A stretch of DNA of 64,000 nt from Burkholderia sp. SRS-46 (GCF_004343775.1 NZ_PTXL01000006.1:496001-560000); one strand, 5' to 3'. Numbered from the stretch's first letter, positions 45,283 to 55,055 are shown. Numbers and translations: made by a program. The notes: generated from the sequence alone by a model not told the origin.

Positions 45283-47286
45283 TCACGCGGCGGCGGCCGG
45301 CGGATCGCGCCGGTGGCGCGACAGGCGCTCCTCCGCGAGGGCCAGCGCCTCGGGCAGCCCGCGCAACACGACGATGTCGCTCGCGCGCAGCTTGGTCTGC
45401 GGATCCGGCTCGACGCCGCGGATGCCGTGCCGGCGGATCGCCGTGACCTCGAGCCCGAGCGCGAACAGCCCGAGCTCCTCCAGCGAGCGTCCGACCGCGT
45501 CCGCGCGCGCGTCGACCGGCACCGATTGTAGCCGCACCTGCTCGTGGTCGTCGTCGTCCGCGTCGTCGGCACCGCGGAAGTAGCCGCGCAGCAGGCTGTA
45601 GCGTTCGTCGCGCATCTCCTCGACGCGCCGCACGACCTTGCGCATCGGCACGCCCACCAGCACCAGCGTATGCGACGCGAGCATCAGGCTGCCCTCGACG
45701 ATTTCCGGGATCACCTCGGTCGCGCCGGCGGCGAGCAGCTTCTCGAGATCGGCGTCGTCGACGGTACGCACGATCGCCGGCAGCGTCGGCTCGAGCTCGT
45801 GCACGTTGTGCAGCACCCGCAGCGCGGACGGCGTGTTCGCATAGGTGATCGCCACCGCCGCCGCGCGGTGGATACCGGCCGCGAGCAGCGACTCGCGGCG
45901 CGCCGCGTCGCCGAACACGACCGATTCGCCGGCCGCCGCCGCGGCGCTCACGCGGTCGGGGTCGAGGTCGAGCGCGACATACGAAATGCCTTCCTGCTCG
46001 AGCATGCGCGCCAGGTTCTGGCCCGAGCGGCCGTAGCCGCAGATGATCACGTGGCCGCGCTGCTTGAGGCTTTGCGTCGCGATCCGCGTCATCTGCAGCG
46101 ACTGCTGCATCCATTCGGTCGACGACAGCCGCATCACGATCCGGTCGGCGTTCTGGATCAGGAACGGCGCGGCCAGCATCGACAGCAGCATCGACGCGAG
46201 GATCGCCTGCAGCAGCGTCGAATCGACGAGGTGCCGGTCGAGGATCAGGTTCAGCAGCACGAAGCCGAATTCGCCGGCCTGCGCGAGGCCGATGCCGGTA
46301 CGCATCGCGACGCCCGGCGTCGCGCCGAAGAGCCGCGCGAGCCCCGCGATCATCGTCCCCTTGAACAGGATCTGCCCGAAGAAGAAGCCGAGCACGAGAA
46401 ACGGATGCTCCCAGATCACGCGCGGGTCGAGCAGCATCCCGGTCGTCACGAAGAACAGGCCGAGCAGCACGTCGCGGAACGGCTTGATGTCCTCCTCCAC
46501 CTGATGGCGGAACGGCGTCTCGGCGATCAGCATCCCCGCGATGAACGCGCCGAGCGCGAGCGACAGGCCGAACTTGTCGGTGAAGAACGCGGCGCCGAGC
46601 GTGACGAGCAGCAGGTTCAGCACGAACAGCTCCTGCGAGCGGCGCCGCGCGACCACGTTGAGCCAGCGCGTCATGAAGCGCTGCCCGACGATCAGCAGCA
46701 GCGACAGCGCGATCACGATCTTGACGGCCGCGAAGCCGAGCGTCAGCGCGAGATCCTTCGACGATTCGGCGCCGAACGCGGCGATCACGATCAGGAGCGG
46801 CACGACCGCGAGATCCTGAAACAGCAGCACGCCGAAGATGTTGCGGCCGTGCTCGGTCTCGATCTCGAGGCGCTCGGCGAGCATCTTCGACACGATCGCC
46901 GTCGACGACATCGCGAGCGCGCCGCCAAGCGCGACGCTGCCCTGCCACGTGATGTGCACCCAGCGCTCGAACAGCATGCCGAGCAACACCGCGAGCGCGA
47001 GCGTCGCGACCACCTGCAGGAGCCCGAGGCCGAACACGAGCCGCTGCATCGCCCGCAGCTTCGCGAGCGAGAATTCGAGGCCGATCGAGAACATCAGGAA
47101 CACCACGCCGAATTCCGCGAGATGCTCGGCCCGCTCGAGGTCGGCCGCCACGCCGAACGCGTGCGGGCCGACCAGAATGCCGACCGTCAGGTAGCCGAGC
47201 ATCGGCGGCAGGTTCAGCGAGCGGAACACGACGACGCCCACCACTGAAGCAAGCAGCAGCAGGAGCGTCATTTCGAGTGGGGACAT
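45283..47286 (-). CDS. KefB/YbaL-type CPA2 cation:proton antiporter with TrkA domains
   Basis: A 667-residue protein: an N-terminal CPA2 membrane domain (about 1-385, with QDLAVVPLLIV and GLAQAGEFGFVLL), a TrkA-N Rossmann domain starting near 410 (HVIICGYGRSGQ) and a TrkA-C-like domain near the end. KefB/YbaL systems release K+ or exchange Na+ for H+, gated by nucleotides or glutathione adducts. No glutathione-specific KefF partner is adjacent. It is transcribed divergently from kdsD; the ATG of MSPLEMTLLLL is the family-like start. Confidence 0.92.
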   Translation of the reverse strand: MSPLEMTLLLLLASVVGVVVFRSLNLPPMLGYLTVGILVGPHAFGVAADLERAEHLAEFGVVFLMFSIGLEFSLAKLRAMQRLVFGLGLLQVVATLALAVLLGMLFERWVHITWQGSVALGGALAMSSTAIVSKMLAERLEIETEHGRNIFGVLLFQDLAVVPLLIVIAAFGAESSKDLALTLGFAAVKIVIALSLLLIVGQRFMTRWLNVVARRRSQELFVLNLLLVTLGAAFFTDKFGLSLALGAFIAGMLIAETPFRHQVEEDIKPFRDVLLGLFFVTTGMLLDPRVIWEHPFLVLGFFFGQILFKGTMIAGLARLFGATPGVAMRTGIGLAQAGEFGFVLLNLILDRHLVDSTLLQAILASMLLSMLAAPFLIQNADRIVMRLSSTEWMQQSLQMTRIATQSLKQRGHVIICGYGRSGQNLARMLEQEGISYVALDLDPDRVSAAAAAGESVVFGDAARRESLLAAGIHRAAAVAITYANTPSALRVLHNVHELEPTLPAIVRTVDDADLEKLLAAGATEVIPEIVEGSLMLASHTLVLVGVPMRKVVRRVEEMRDERYSLLRGYFRGADDADDDDHEQVRLQSVPVDARADAVGRSLEELGLFALGLEVTAIRRHGIRGVEPDPQTKLRASDIVVLRGLPEALALAEERLSRHRRDPPAAAA

Positions 47287-47403
47287 CACGGGCAAAGCGT
47301 CCTCGTTCGTCGGGGCCACGGCAAAGCGGGCGCGGCATGGTGGCGGGAGACAGGCGCCATCGGACGAGTCCGAAGGGCCGGCGCGGCGAACAAACGCCTT
47401 TGC

Positions 47404-47409
47404 TATACT
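47404..47409 (+). promoter_or_regulatory. -10 element TATACT directly upstream of kdsD
   Basis: TATACT is one base from the TATAAT consensus, with an upstream TGC giving a partly extended -10. It ends six bases before the kdsD ATG at 47416, so transcription would begin at or next to the start codon and the mRNA could be leaderless. No good -35 is visible. Confidence 0.4.
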
Positions 47410-47415
47410 CCGCGC

Positions 47416-48399
47416 ATGATAGCGAAAATCAATGACGACCGGGCGCTCGCGCTCGCCCGCGACGTGCTCGACATCGAGGCGGACGCCGTGCGCGCGCTGC
47501 GCGACCAGCTCGACGGCGGCTTCGCGCAGGCCGTCGCGCTGCTGCTCGGCTGCGGCGGTCGCGTGGTGGTGTCCGGCATCGGCAAATCGGGGCACATCGC
47601 CCGCAAGATCGCGGCCACGCTGGCCAGCACCGGTACGCCGGCGTTCTTCGTCCACCCGGCCGAGGCCAGCCACGGCGACCTCGGGATGGTGACGGCGGAC
47701 GACGTGTTCATCGGCATCTCCTACTCCGGCGAGTCGGAAGAACTCGTCGCGATCCTGCCGCTCGTGAAGCGGATCGGCGCGAAGCTGATCGCGATCACGG
47801 GCCGCGCGGAATCCAGCCTCGGCACGCTCGCCGACGTGAACCTGAACGCCGCGGTGTCGAAGGAAGCGTGCCCGCTGAACCTCGCGCCCACCGCGAGCAC
47901 GACCGCCGCGCTCGCGCTCGGCGACGCGCTCGCCGTCGCGGTGCTCGACGCGCGCGGCTTCGGCTCGGAAGATTTCGCCCGCTCGCACCCGGGCGGCGCG
48001 CTCGGCCGGCGCCTGCTCACCTACGTGCGCGACGTGATGCGCACCGGCGACGAAATCCCGCTCGTCGGGCTCGACGCGACGCTGTCGGACGCGCTGTTCC
48101 AGATCACCGCGAAGCGGATGGGCATGACGGCCGTGGTCGGTGCCGACGGCAAGGTCGCCGGCATCTTCACGGACGGCGACCTGCGCCGCGTGCTCGAACG
48201 CGACGGCGATTTCCGCAAGCTGCCGATCGTCGACGTGATGACACGCCAGCCGCGCACGATCGGGCCGGACCATCTGGCGGTCGAGGCAGTGGAACTGATG
48301 GAGCGCCACCGGATCAACCAGATGCTGGTGGTCGATGCCGACGGCGCGCTGATCGGCGCGCTGAACATGCACGACCTGTTCTCGAAGAAGGTGATCTGA
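47416..48399 (+). CDS. kdsD: Arabinose-5-phosphate isomerase
   Basis: A 327-residue enzyme that interconverts ribulose-5-phosphate and arabinose-5-phosphate, the first step to Kdo of LPS. An N-terminal SIS domain (about 40-180, GIGKSGHIARK, SYSGESEEL) is followed by two CBS domains (about 205-327). It is the first gene of the kdsD-kdsC-lptC-lptA-lptB-rpoN block. Its stop overlaps the kdsC ATG (TGATG), a sign of coupling. Confidence 0.96.
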   Translation: MIAKINDDRALALARDVLDIEADAVRALRDQLDGGFAQAVALLLGCGGRVVVSGIGKSGHIARKIAATLASTGTPAFFVHPAEASHGDLGMVTADDVFIGISYSGESEELVAILPLVKRIGAKLIAITGRAESSLGTLADVNLNAAVSKEACPLNLAPTASTTAALALGDALAVAVLDARGFGSEDFARSHPGGALGRRLLTYVRDVMRTGDEIPLVGLDATLSDALFQITAKRMGMTAVVGADGKVAGIFTDGDLRRVLERDGDFRKLPIVDVMTRQPRTIGPDHLAVEAVELMERHRINQMLVVDADGALIGALNMHDLFSKKVI

Positions 48400-48935
48400 T
48401 GACCGCTCCGCTGTCCGCGGCCGAACGCGCGAGCCGCGTGAAGCTGATGATTTTCGACGTCGACGGCGTGCTGACCGACGGCGGCCTGCTGTTTACCGCC
48501 GCCGGCGATGCGATGAAGTCGTTCAACTCGCTCGACGGCCACGGCGTGAAGCTGCTCGGCGAGGCCGGCATCGCGACCGCGATCATCACCGGCCGCCGGT
48601 CGGAGATCGTCGCCGCGCGCGCGAAGGAAATGAAGATCTCGCACCTGTTCCAGGGCGTCGAGAACAAGCTGACCGTATTCGCCGACCTGATCGCATCGCT
48701 CGGCCTCACCGCCGACGCGTGCGGCTACATGGGCGACGACTGGCCCGACCTGCCGGTGATGCTGCGCTGCGGCTTCGCCACCGCGCCGGCGAACGCGCAC
48801 CCCGAGGTGATCGCGCGCGCACACTGGGTGGCCGAGGCCCGCGGCGGCCACGGCGCGGTGCGCGAGGTCTGCGACACGATCCTGCGCGCGCAGCGCCGCT
48901 ACGACGCGCTGCTCGCGCAAGCCTGCGGAGCCTGA
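48399..48935 (+). CDS. kdsC: 3-deoxy-D-manno-octulosonate 8-phosphate phosphatase
   Basis: A 178-residue HAD-family phosphatase that makes free Kdo from Kdo-8-phosphate. The nucleophile motif DVDGVLTDG is at about residues 20-28 and the distal GDDWPDLPVM motif near 110. It lacks a cap domain, as expected of C0 HAD phosphatases. Its ATG shares bases with the kdsD stop and the next gene, lptC, begins after three bases. Confidence 0.95.
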   Translation: MTAPLSAAERASRVKLMIFDVDGVLTDGGLLFTAAGDAMKSFNSLDGHGVKLLGEAGIATAIITGRRSEIVAARAKEMKISHLFQGVENKLTVFADLIASLGLTADACGYMGDDWPDLPVMLRCGFATAPANAHPEVIARAHWVAEARGGHGAVREVCDTILRAQRRYDALLAQACGA

Positions 48936-48938
48936 CGG

Positions 48939-49553
48939 ATGAACACGCATTTCCGCTGGACCCAGCTGCTGCCGCTTGCCGCGGTCGTCGCGCTCGCGGG
49001 CATCACATGGTGGCTGCTGCAGGCGACGCTGCCGCCGCCCGGCGACGGCGCCGCGCAGCAGAAGCGCCACACGCCCGACTACTTCGCCGACAACTTCTCG
49101 GTGACGGAGCTCGACCAGTCGGGCACGACCCAGTACCGGCTGACGGCGGAAAAGCTGATCCACTACGAAGACACCGAGGCAAGCGACCTGACCGACCCGG
49201 CTATGCGCGCGTTCCAGCCCGGCAAGCCGGTCGTGACGACCACCGCGAAGCGCGGCACCGTCAACGGCGACGTCTCGATCGTCGACCTGTACGACAACGC
49301 GCGCATCCTGCGTGCCGCCGGCGGCGGCGATCCGCAGATGCAGGCGGATTCCCAGCATTTCCGGATCCTCGTCAATGATGATGTGATCCAGACCGAAAAG
49401 CCGGTTAAACTTCAGCGCGGCCTGTCGCTCGTCAATTCGACCGACGGCATGAAGTACAACAACGTCACCCGGGTCATCGAGCTTTACGGCAACGTGCGCG
49501 GCACGATCGCCGCGTCGGACGCATCCGGCGGCTCGAAAGGTCAACCCAAGTAA
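48939..49553 (+). CDS. lptC: LPS export system protein LptC
   Basis: A 204-residue bitopic inner-membrane protein: one N-terminal span at about 8-26, then a periplasmic beta-jellyroll (LptC/DUF1239 family, for example TPDYFADNFSVTEL). It links the LptBFG transporter with the LptA bridge. It starts three bases after kdsC and is followed 20 bases later by lptA. Confidence 0.93.
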   Translation: MNTHFRWTQLLPLAAVVALAGITWWLLQATLPPPGDGAAQQKRHTPDYFADNFSVTELDQSGTTQYRLTAEKLIHYEDTEASDLTDPAMRAFQPGKPVVTTTAKRGTVNGDVSIVDLYDNARILRAAGGGDPQMQADSQHFRILVNDDVIQTEKPVKLQRGLSLVNSTDGMKYNNVTRVIELYGNVRGTIAASDASGGSKGQPK

Positions 49554-49573
49554 CTCATCCCACGCGTGACTGC

Positions 49574-50239
49574 ATGAACGAATCGTTCCCGTGTCAGATT
49601 TACGGCGGCGCCCGGCGCGCCGCCCGCGCCGCGCTCGCCGCGACGCTCATGGCGCTCCCGCTGGTCGGGCTGGCGCCGCTCGCCCACGCCGAAAAGGCCG
49701 ACCAGGGCAAGCCGATCAACGTCGAAGCGGACAACCTGACCTACGACGACCTGAAGCAGGTCACCGTCGCGACCGGCAACGTCGTGATCACGAAGGGCAC
49801 GATCGTCATCAAGGGCGATCGCGTCGAGGTGAAGCAGGATCCGGAAGGCTACCAGTACGCCACGTCGTACGGCAGCGGCAAGAAACATGCGTCGTTCCGC
49901 CAGAAGCGCGAAGGCCTCGACGAGTACATCGACGGCGATGCCGAGCGCATCGACTACGACGGCAAGCAGGACCTGACGACCCTCACGACCGCCGCGACCG
50001 TACGCCGCCTGCAGGGCACGTCGACGATCGCCGACACCGTGCACGGCAGCGTGGTCACCTACGACGGCCAGCGCGACTTCTACACCGCGCGCGGCGGCAA
50101 GGACGTCGCGGCGCCGGGCAACCCGAACGGCCGCGTGCGCGCGATGCTGTCGCCGAAGAACGGCGGCCCCGGTGCGCTGAACGGCGCGCCGGCCAAGCTC
50201 GCGCCATCGAACACGCTCCAGGGGGCGCCGGGCCAATGA
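49574..50239 (+). CDS. lptA: LPS transport periplasmic protein LptA
   Basis: A 221-residue protein with a signal peptide (cleavage after LAHA near residue 43) and an OstA-like beta-jellyroll (NVEADNLTYDDLKQ, YNGKQ-type strands) that carries LPS across the periplasm. The C-terminal 35 or so residues are low-complexity Pro/Gly/Ala. The stop overlaps the lptB ATG (ATGA). Confidence 0.95.
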   Translation: MNESFPCQIYGGARRAARAALAATLMALPLVGLAPLAHAEKADQGKPINVEADNLTYDDLKQVTVATGNVVITKGTIVIKGDRVEVKQDPEGYQYATSYGSGKKHASFRQKREGLDEYIDGDAERIDYDGKQDLTTLTTAATVRRLQGTSTIADTVHGSVVTYDGQRDFYTARGGKDVAAPGNPNGRVRAMLSPKNGGPGALNGAPAKLAPSNTLQGAPGQ

Positions 50240-51012
50240 ACGCGTTACCGAACCGCCAGCCGGCCGGCACCAGCAGCTCGCTCGTCGTCCGCAACCTGAA
50301 GAAGCGCTATGGCTCGCGCACCGTCGTGAAGGACGTGTCGCTCGACGTGAAGAGCGGCGAAGTCGTCGGCCTGCTCGGCCCGAACGGCGCCGGCAAGACC
50401 ACGTCGTTCTACATGATCGTCGGCCTCGTGCCGCTCGACGCCGGCGAAATCTCGCTGAACGGCAGCTCGATCAGCCTGCTGCCGATCCACAAGCGCGCGT
50501 CGCTCGGGCTGTCGTACCTGCCGCAGGAAGCGTCGGTGTTCCGCAAGCTGACCGTCGAGGAAAACATCCGCGCGGTGCTCGAGCTGCAGCAAGGCGAAGA
50601 CGGCAAGCGCCTGTCGAAGGACGCGATCGCGTCCCGCACCGAAGCGCTGCTCGACGAGCTGCAGATCGGCCACCTGCGCGAGAATCCGGCGCTGTCGCTG
50701 TCGGGCGGCGAACGCCGTCGCGTGGAAATCGCCCGCGCGCTCGCCACCAACCCGAGCTTCATCCTGCTCGACGAGCCGTTCGCGGGCGTCGACCCGATCG
50801 CGGTGCTCGAGATCCAGAAGATCGTCAAGTTCCTGAAGCAGCGCAACATCGGCGTGCTGATCACCGATCACAACGTCCGCGAAACGCTCGGCATCTGCGA
50901 CCACGCCTACATCATCAGCGACGGCTCGGTGCTCGCGGCCGGCGCGCCGAGCGAAATCATCGAGAACGAAAGCGTGCGCCGCGTGTATCTCGGCGAACAC
51001 TTCCGCATGTAA
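50236..51012 (+). CDS. lptB: LPS export ABC transporter ATP-binding protein LptB
   Basis: A 258-residue ABC ATPase that powers LPS extraction with LptFG. It has Walker A GPNGAGKTT, the signature LSGGERRRVEIARAL, Walker B FILLDEPFAGVD and the switch His in LITDHNV. It begins with a 20-residue extension before the conserved NLKKRYG start. Coupled to lptA by overlap, with rpoN 141 bases downstream. Confidence 0.96.
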   Translation: MNALPNRQPAGTSSSLVVRNLKKRYGSRTVVKDVSLDVKSGEVVGLLGPNGAGKTTSFYMIVGLVPLDAGEISLNGSSISLLPIHKRASLGLSYLPQEASVFRKLTVEENIRAVLELQQGEDGKRLSKDAIASRTEALLDELQIGHLRENPALSLSGGERRRVEIARALATNPSFILLDEPFAGVDPIAVLEIQKIVKFLKQRNIGVLITDHNVRETLGICDHAYIISDGSVLAAGAPSEIIENESVRRVYLGEHFRM

Positions 51013-51153
51013 CCCGCCTTCACGAGCGCGCCCTGCCCGGCCTTGCCGCGCGGGGCCGCGCCCCGTTTCGCCGCCGGTCCGGCGCCGCGCGTAATCGCGG
51101 ATGCCCAATGCGGCTGGGTCGTGGCACACTCCGGGTATGACTCCCTCTCTGCC

Positions 51154-52656
51154 ATGAAAGCCAGCCTCCAACTCCGCCTGTCGCAACACCTGGCGCTGAC
51201 ACCGCAACTGCAGCAGTCGATCAGGCTCCTGCAGCTGTCGACGCTCGAGCTCCAGCAGGAAGTGGCGATGGCGGTCGCCCAGAATCCGCTGCTCGAGAAC
51301 GAGGACGAATGGATCGCGAGCCCGCTGCGCGTTGCAGCGGATGGTTCGCTGATCGCGCAGACGCCGCCCGCCCCGAACGCCGAGCCGGTGTCGAATGGCG
51401 CCGGCCAGACCGGCGAGCGCGCGGAGCGCGACGAGCCCGCCGCCGCGGATGAATACGACGGCTATGCCGCTGGCGACAGCGGCGACGGCCCGCAATGGAA
51501 TCTCGATGAATTCGGCCGTGCGAGCGGCGCGTCGGACGACGACGATCTCCCGCCGCTGCAGGTCCAGGAAGCGTCGACGTCGCTGCGCGACCACCTGTCC
51601 GCGCAGCTGCGCGTCACCCAGGCGGGGCCGCGCGACCGCGCGCTCGTGATGTTCCTGATCGAGTCGCTCGACGACGACGGCTACCTGACCGCGACGCTCG
51701 ACGAAGTGCTCGCCGACCTGCCGCCCGAACTCGAAGTCGACTGCGACGAGCTGAACGCCGCGCTCGCGCTGCTGCACAGCTTCGACCCGGCCGGGGTCGG
51801 CGCGCGCACGGCCTCCGAATGCCTGAAGCTGCAGTTGCTGCGACTCGATCCGTCCCCGACGCGCACGCTGTCGCTCGAAATCGTGTCGCAATACCTCGAG
51901 CTGCTCGCCGCGCGCGACTTCACGCGCCTGCGCAAGCACCTGAAGGCATCCGACGACGCGCTGCGCGACGCGCACGCGCTGATCCGCTCGCTGGAGCCGT
52001 TTCCCGGCGCCGCGTACGGCAAGGCCGAAGCGGACTACGTCGTGCCCGACATCATGGTGAAGAAAGTGGGCCAGGGCTGGCAGGCGGAACTGAATCCCGA
52101 GGTCGTGCCGCGCCTGCGGATCAACAACCTCTACGCGAACATCCTGCGCAACAGCCGCGGTGATCCGTCGGCCGGATCGCTCAAGCAGCAGCTCCAGGAA
52201 GCGCGCTGGCTGATCAAGAATATCCAGCAGCGGTTCGACACGATCCTGCGAGTCGCGCAGGCTATTGTCGAACGTCAGAAGAATTTCTTTGCGCACGGCG
52301 AAATTGCCATGCGCCCCTTGGTTTTGCGGGAAATAGCTGATACGCTGGGCCTACACGAGTCGACTGTCAGCCGTGTGACAACCGGGAAGTACATGCTGAC
52401 CCCGTTCGGGACGCTTGAATTTAAGTACTTCTTCGGATCGCACGTCTCGACCGACACCGGTGGCGCCGCCTCGTCGACGGCCATCCGCGCCCTCATCAAG
52501 CAACTGATAGGAGCAGAAGACCCTAAAACGCCACTTTCGGACAGCCGCATCGCCGAGCTGCTGGCAGAACAAGGATTCGTGGTCGCGCGCCGCACGGTTG
52601 CGAAGTATCGCGAAGCCCTCAAGATCCCGGCAGTGAATCTGCGCAAGTCTCTTTAA
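51154..52656 (+). CDS. rpoN: RNA polymerase sigma-54 factor
   Basis: A 500-residue RpoN: the Gln-rich N-terminal activator-contact region (MKASLQLRLSQHLALTPQLQ), an acidic variable stretch at about 50-150, the core-binding region, the helix-turn-helix (about 395-425, LREIADTLGLHESTVSR) and the RpoN box ARRTVAKYREAL near the end. It directs nitrogen and other stress promoters. The place between lptB and hpf is standard. The codons of the last 130 or so residues look less GC-rich than the rest of the gene. Confidence 0.97.
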   Translation: MKASLQLRLSQHLALTPQLQQSIRLLQLSTLELQQEVAMAVAQNPLLENEDEWIASPLRVAADGSLIAQTPPAPNAEPVSNGAGQTGERAERDEPAAADEYDGYAAGDSGDGPQWNLDEFGRASGASDDDDLPPLQVQEASTSLRDHLSAQLRVTQAGPRDRALVMFLIESLDDDGYLTATLDEVLADLPPELEVDCDELNAALALLHSFDPAGVGARTASECLKLQLLRLDPSPTRTLSLEIVSQYLELLAARDFTRLRKHLKASDDALRDAHALIRSLEPFPGAAYGKAEADYVVPDIMVKKVGQGWQAELNPEVVPRLRINNLYANILRNSRGDPSAGSLKQQLQEARWLIKNIQQRFDTILRVAQAIVERQKNFFAHGEIAMRPLVLREIADTLGLHESTVSRVTTGKYMLTPFGTLEFKYFFGSHVSTDTGGAASSTAIRALIKQLIGAEDPKTPLSDSRIAELLAEQGFVVARRTVAKYREALKIPAVNLRKSL

Positions 52657-52812
52657 GCCTGCTGCCTGCCCGGCGGCAGGCGTGTTCCGGCCGCCGCGCA
52701 TCGGCGGACACGCCGGGCGACCTGTCCGCATTCAGCCGCATCGCGCGGCATGGGCAAGTCGGCCGGACGCCGCATCGAAGCGGACTGGTGGTCACTCGCT
52801 TGGAGAAGCACT

Positions 52813-53181
52813 ATGAACCTGAAGATCAGTGGACATCATCTCGAAGTCACGCCTGCAATTCGCGAATACGTGATCACCAAGCTGGACCGGGTGCTACGGC
52901 ATAGCGATCAGGTGATCGATGGCACTGTGATCCTCTCGGTCGACAACCACAAGGAAAAGGACAAGCAGCAGCGCGCGGAAATCAATTTGCATCTGAAGGG
53001 CAAGGATATCTTCGTCGAAAGCGCAAACGGCAACCTGTACGCGGCAATCGACTTGCTGATCGACAAGCTGGACCGTCAGGTCGTCAAGCACATGGAGCGC
53101 CTGCAAACGCATGCGCACGACCCGATCAAGCTTCAGCCGGCTGTCGAGCAGTTCGAGCAGATCGAACTGCCGCCGCAATAA
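52813..53181 (+). CDS. hpf: Ribosome hibernation promoting factor, short form
   Basis: A 122-residue member of the YfiA/HPF family (MNLKISGHHLEVTPAIREYV). It lacks the C-terminal dimerisation domain of long HPF, so it belongs to the short type. It binds the 30S subunit and helps form inactive 100S ribosomes in stationary phase. GGAGAAG precedes the ATG. A strong terminator follows 20 bases after the stop. Confidence 0.94.
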   Translation: MNLKISGHHLEVTPAIREYVITKLDRVLRHSDQVIDGTVILSVDNHKEKDKQQRAEINLHLKGKDIFVESANGNLYAAIDLLIDKLDRQVVKHMERLQTHAHDPIKLQPAVEQFEQIELPPQ

Positions 53182-53201
53182 GCGCTTTACCGCACCGCAC
53201 G

Positions 53202-53229
53202 CCGCCCGGTTCGCCGGGCGGTTTTTTTT
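53202..53229 (+). terminator. Rho-independent terminator after hpf
   Basis: CCGCCCGG-TTCG-CCGGGCGG followed by eight T residues (53222-53229). The stable TTCG tetraloop and T-run make this a textbook terminator. It closes the rpoN-hpf transcript 20 bases after the hpf stop. Confidence 0.95.
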
Positions 53230-53309
53230 GTGTCCGCCACCGCGCGCCGGTTGTCCGGACAGTACCGTGCACGGGCCGCCACGTCCGCGCCATGCGCGCA
53301 GCTGTGTTC

Positions 53310-53315
53310 TATAAT
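53310..53315 (+). promoter_or_regulatory. TATAAT -10 element upstream of ptsN
   Basis: A perfect TATAAT lies about 145 bases before the ptsN start, just past the hpf terminator. No good -35 hexamer is seen at 16-18 bases. It would drive ptsN and perhaps hprK. Direct proof is missing. Confidence 0.45.
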
Positions 53316-53455
53316 GCTCCGGTTATTGCCGGGGGGCGTTGGGTGCGATTGCCGTGCCTTGCAGGTCTCCATCGCCAAACGCCTTGATATCGCCGAACAT
53401 GGAAAATCAGTCTGCCGCCGCGAGGAGACCCCAGGCCGCCCAATCGCCTGCCAAC

Positions 53456-53911
53456 ATGAATCGCCTAGCCAAAATCCTGCCCTTAGAGAACGTCGTCGTC
53501 GACCTCTCCGTCACCAGCAAGAAACGCGTCTTCGAACAAGCCGGGCTCATGTTCGAAAACCAGAACGGCATCGCCCGCAGCACCGTCACGGACAACCTGT
53601 TCGCGCGCGAGCGCCTCGGTTCGACCGGGCTCGGTGAAGGCGTCGCGATTCCGCACGGGCGCATCAAGGGCCTCAAGCATCCGCTCGCCGCGTTCGTGCG
53701 GCTCGCCGAGCCGATTCCGTTCGAAGCGCCCGACGGCCAGCCGGTTTCGCTCCTGATCTTCCTGCTCGTCCCCGAGCAAGCCACCCAGCAGCACCTCGAA
53801 ATCCTGTCGGAAATCGCGCAGCTGCTGTCCGACCGCGACGCGCGCGAGCGTCTGCACAACGAAACGGATCCGGCCGAGTTGCATAGCCTGCTCACTCAGT
53901 GGCAACCTTGA
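53456..53911 (+). CDS. ptsN: Nitrogen PTS IIA component
   Basis: A 151-residue EIIA-Ntr. The phosphorylated His67 lies in VAIPHGRI. It takes phosphate from NPr and regulates K+ transport, nitrogen and envelope responses. The start is not settled: the ATG used here gives the family-like MNRLAKILPLENVV; an in-frame ATG at 53399 would add 19 residues. Neither has a clear ribosome site. hprK and rapZ follow on the same strand. Confidence 0.94.
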   Translation: MNRLAKILPLENVVVDLSVTSKKRVFEQAGLMFENQNGIARSTVTDNLFARERLGSTGLGEGVAIPHGRIKGLKHPLAAFVRLAEPIPFEAPDGQPVSLLIFLLVPEQATQQHLEILSEIAQLLSDRDARERLHNETDPAELHSLLTQWQP

Positions 53912-54039
53912 GTTGATCCGGGCGGTACATTTTCCCGAACCTGGCGGCGCGAGCCGCCGACCCGGGCCGCCCGGCACCGGCCCGGCATGGCGACGACCGT
54001 CGCCGCGCGCGTGCGCCGGCCCATTGGAGTGACGGACTC

Positions 54040-55008
54040 ATGGATACGTCCAGCATCAACGCCCAGAGCATCTTCGACGACAACGCCGCCACGCTGAAGC
54101 TCAGCTGGCTGACGGGGCATGAAGGCTGGGAGCGCGGCTTTTCCGCGGATACCGTCGCCAACGCGACGTCGAGCGCCGACCTCGTCGGCCACCTGAACCT
54201 CATTCACCCGAACCGGATCCAGGTGCTCGGCGAAGCCGAGATCGACTACTACCAGCGCCAGACCGACGAGGACCGTTCGCGCCACATGGCCGAGCTGATC
54301 GCCCTCGAACCGCCGTTCCTCGTCGTCGCCGGCGGCGCCGCGGCCCCGCCCGAGCTGGTGCTGCGCTGCACGCGCTCGTCCACCCCGCTGTTCACGACGC
54401 CGATGTCGGCCGCCGCGGTGATCGACAGCCTGCGCCTCTACATGTCGCGCATCCTCGCGCCGCGCGCGACGCTGCACGGCGTGTTCCTCGACATCCTCGG
54501 GATGGGCGTGCTGCTCACGGGCGACTCGGGCCTCGGCAAGAGCGAACTCGGCCTCGAGCTGATCAGCCGCGGCCACGGCCTCGTCGCCGACGACGCGGTC
54601 GACTTCGTGCGTCTTGGCCCCGATTTCGTCGAAGGGCGCTGCCCGCCGCTGCTGCAGAACCTGCTCGAAGTGCGCGGCCTCGGCCTCCTCGACATCAAGA
54701 CGATCTTCGGCGAGACCGCGGTGCGGCGGAAGATGAAGCTGAAGCTGATCGTGCAGCTGGTGCGGCGCCCCGACGGCGAATTCCAGCGCCTGCCGCTCGA
54801 AAGCCAGACCGTCGACGTGCTGGGCTTGCCGATCAGCAAGGTCACGATCCAGGTTGCGGCCGGCCGCAACCTCGCGGTGCTCGTCGAGGCGGCGGTCCGC
54901 AACACGATCCTGCAGCTGCGCGGCATCGACACGCTGCGCGACTTCATGGACCGGCAGCGGCTCGCGATGCAGGATCCGGACAGCCAGTTCCCCGGCAAGC
55001 TCGTGTAA
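54040..55008 (+). CDS. hprK: HPr kinase/phosphorylase
   Basis: A 322-residue bifunctional enzyme that phosphorylates and dephosphorylates HPr on Ser. The Walker A GDSGLGKS lies at about 154-161 and the signature segment LELISRGHGLVADDAVDF follows. The C-terminal helix that senses metabolites in Gram-positives is present in short form. It lies between ptsN and rapZ, typical of beta-proteobacteria that lack a complete sugar PTS. Confidence 0.94.
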   Translation: MDTSSINAQSIFDDNAATLKLSWLTGHEGWERGFSADTVANATSSADLVGHLNLIHPNRIQVLGEAEIDYYQRQTDEDRSRHMAELIALEPPFLVVAGGAAAPPELVLRCTRSSTPLFTTPMSAAAVIDSLRLYMSRILAPRATLHGVFLDILGMGVLLTGDSGLGKSELGLELISRGHGLVADDAVDFVRLGPDFVEGRCPPLLQNLLEVRGLGLLDIKTIFGETAVRRKMKLKLIVQLVRRPDGEFQRLPLESQTVDVLGLPISKVTIQVAAGRNLAVLVEAAVRNTILQLRGIDTLRDFMDRQRLAMQDPDSQFPGKLV

Positions 55009-55055
55009 CGATACTCACCGGCCGATCGCGCGGCGCGGGCGCGTCGTGCCGGTGC

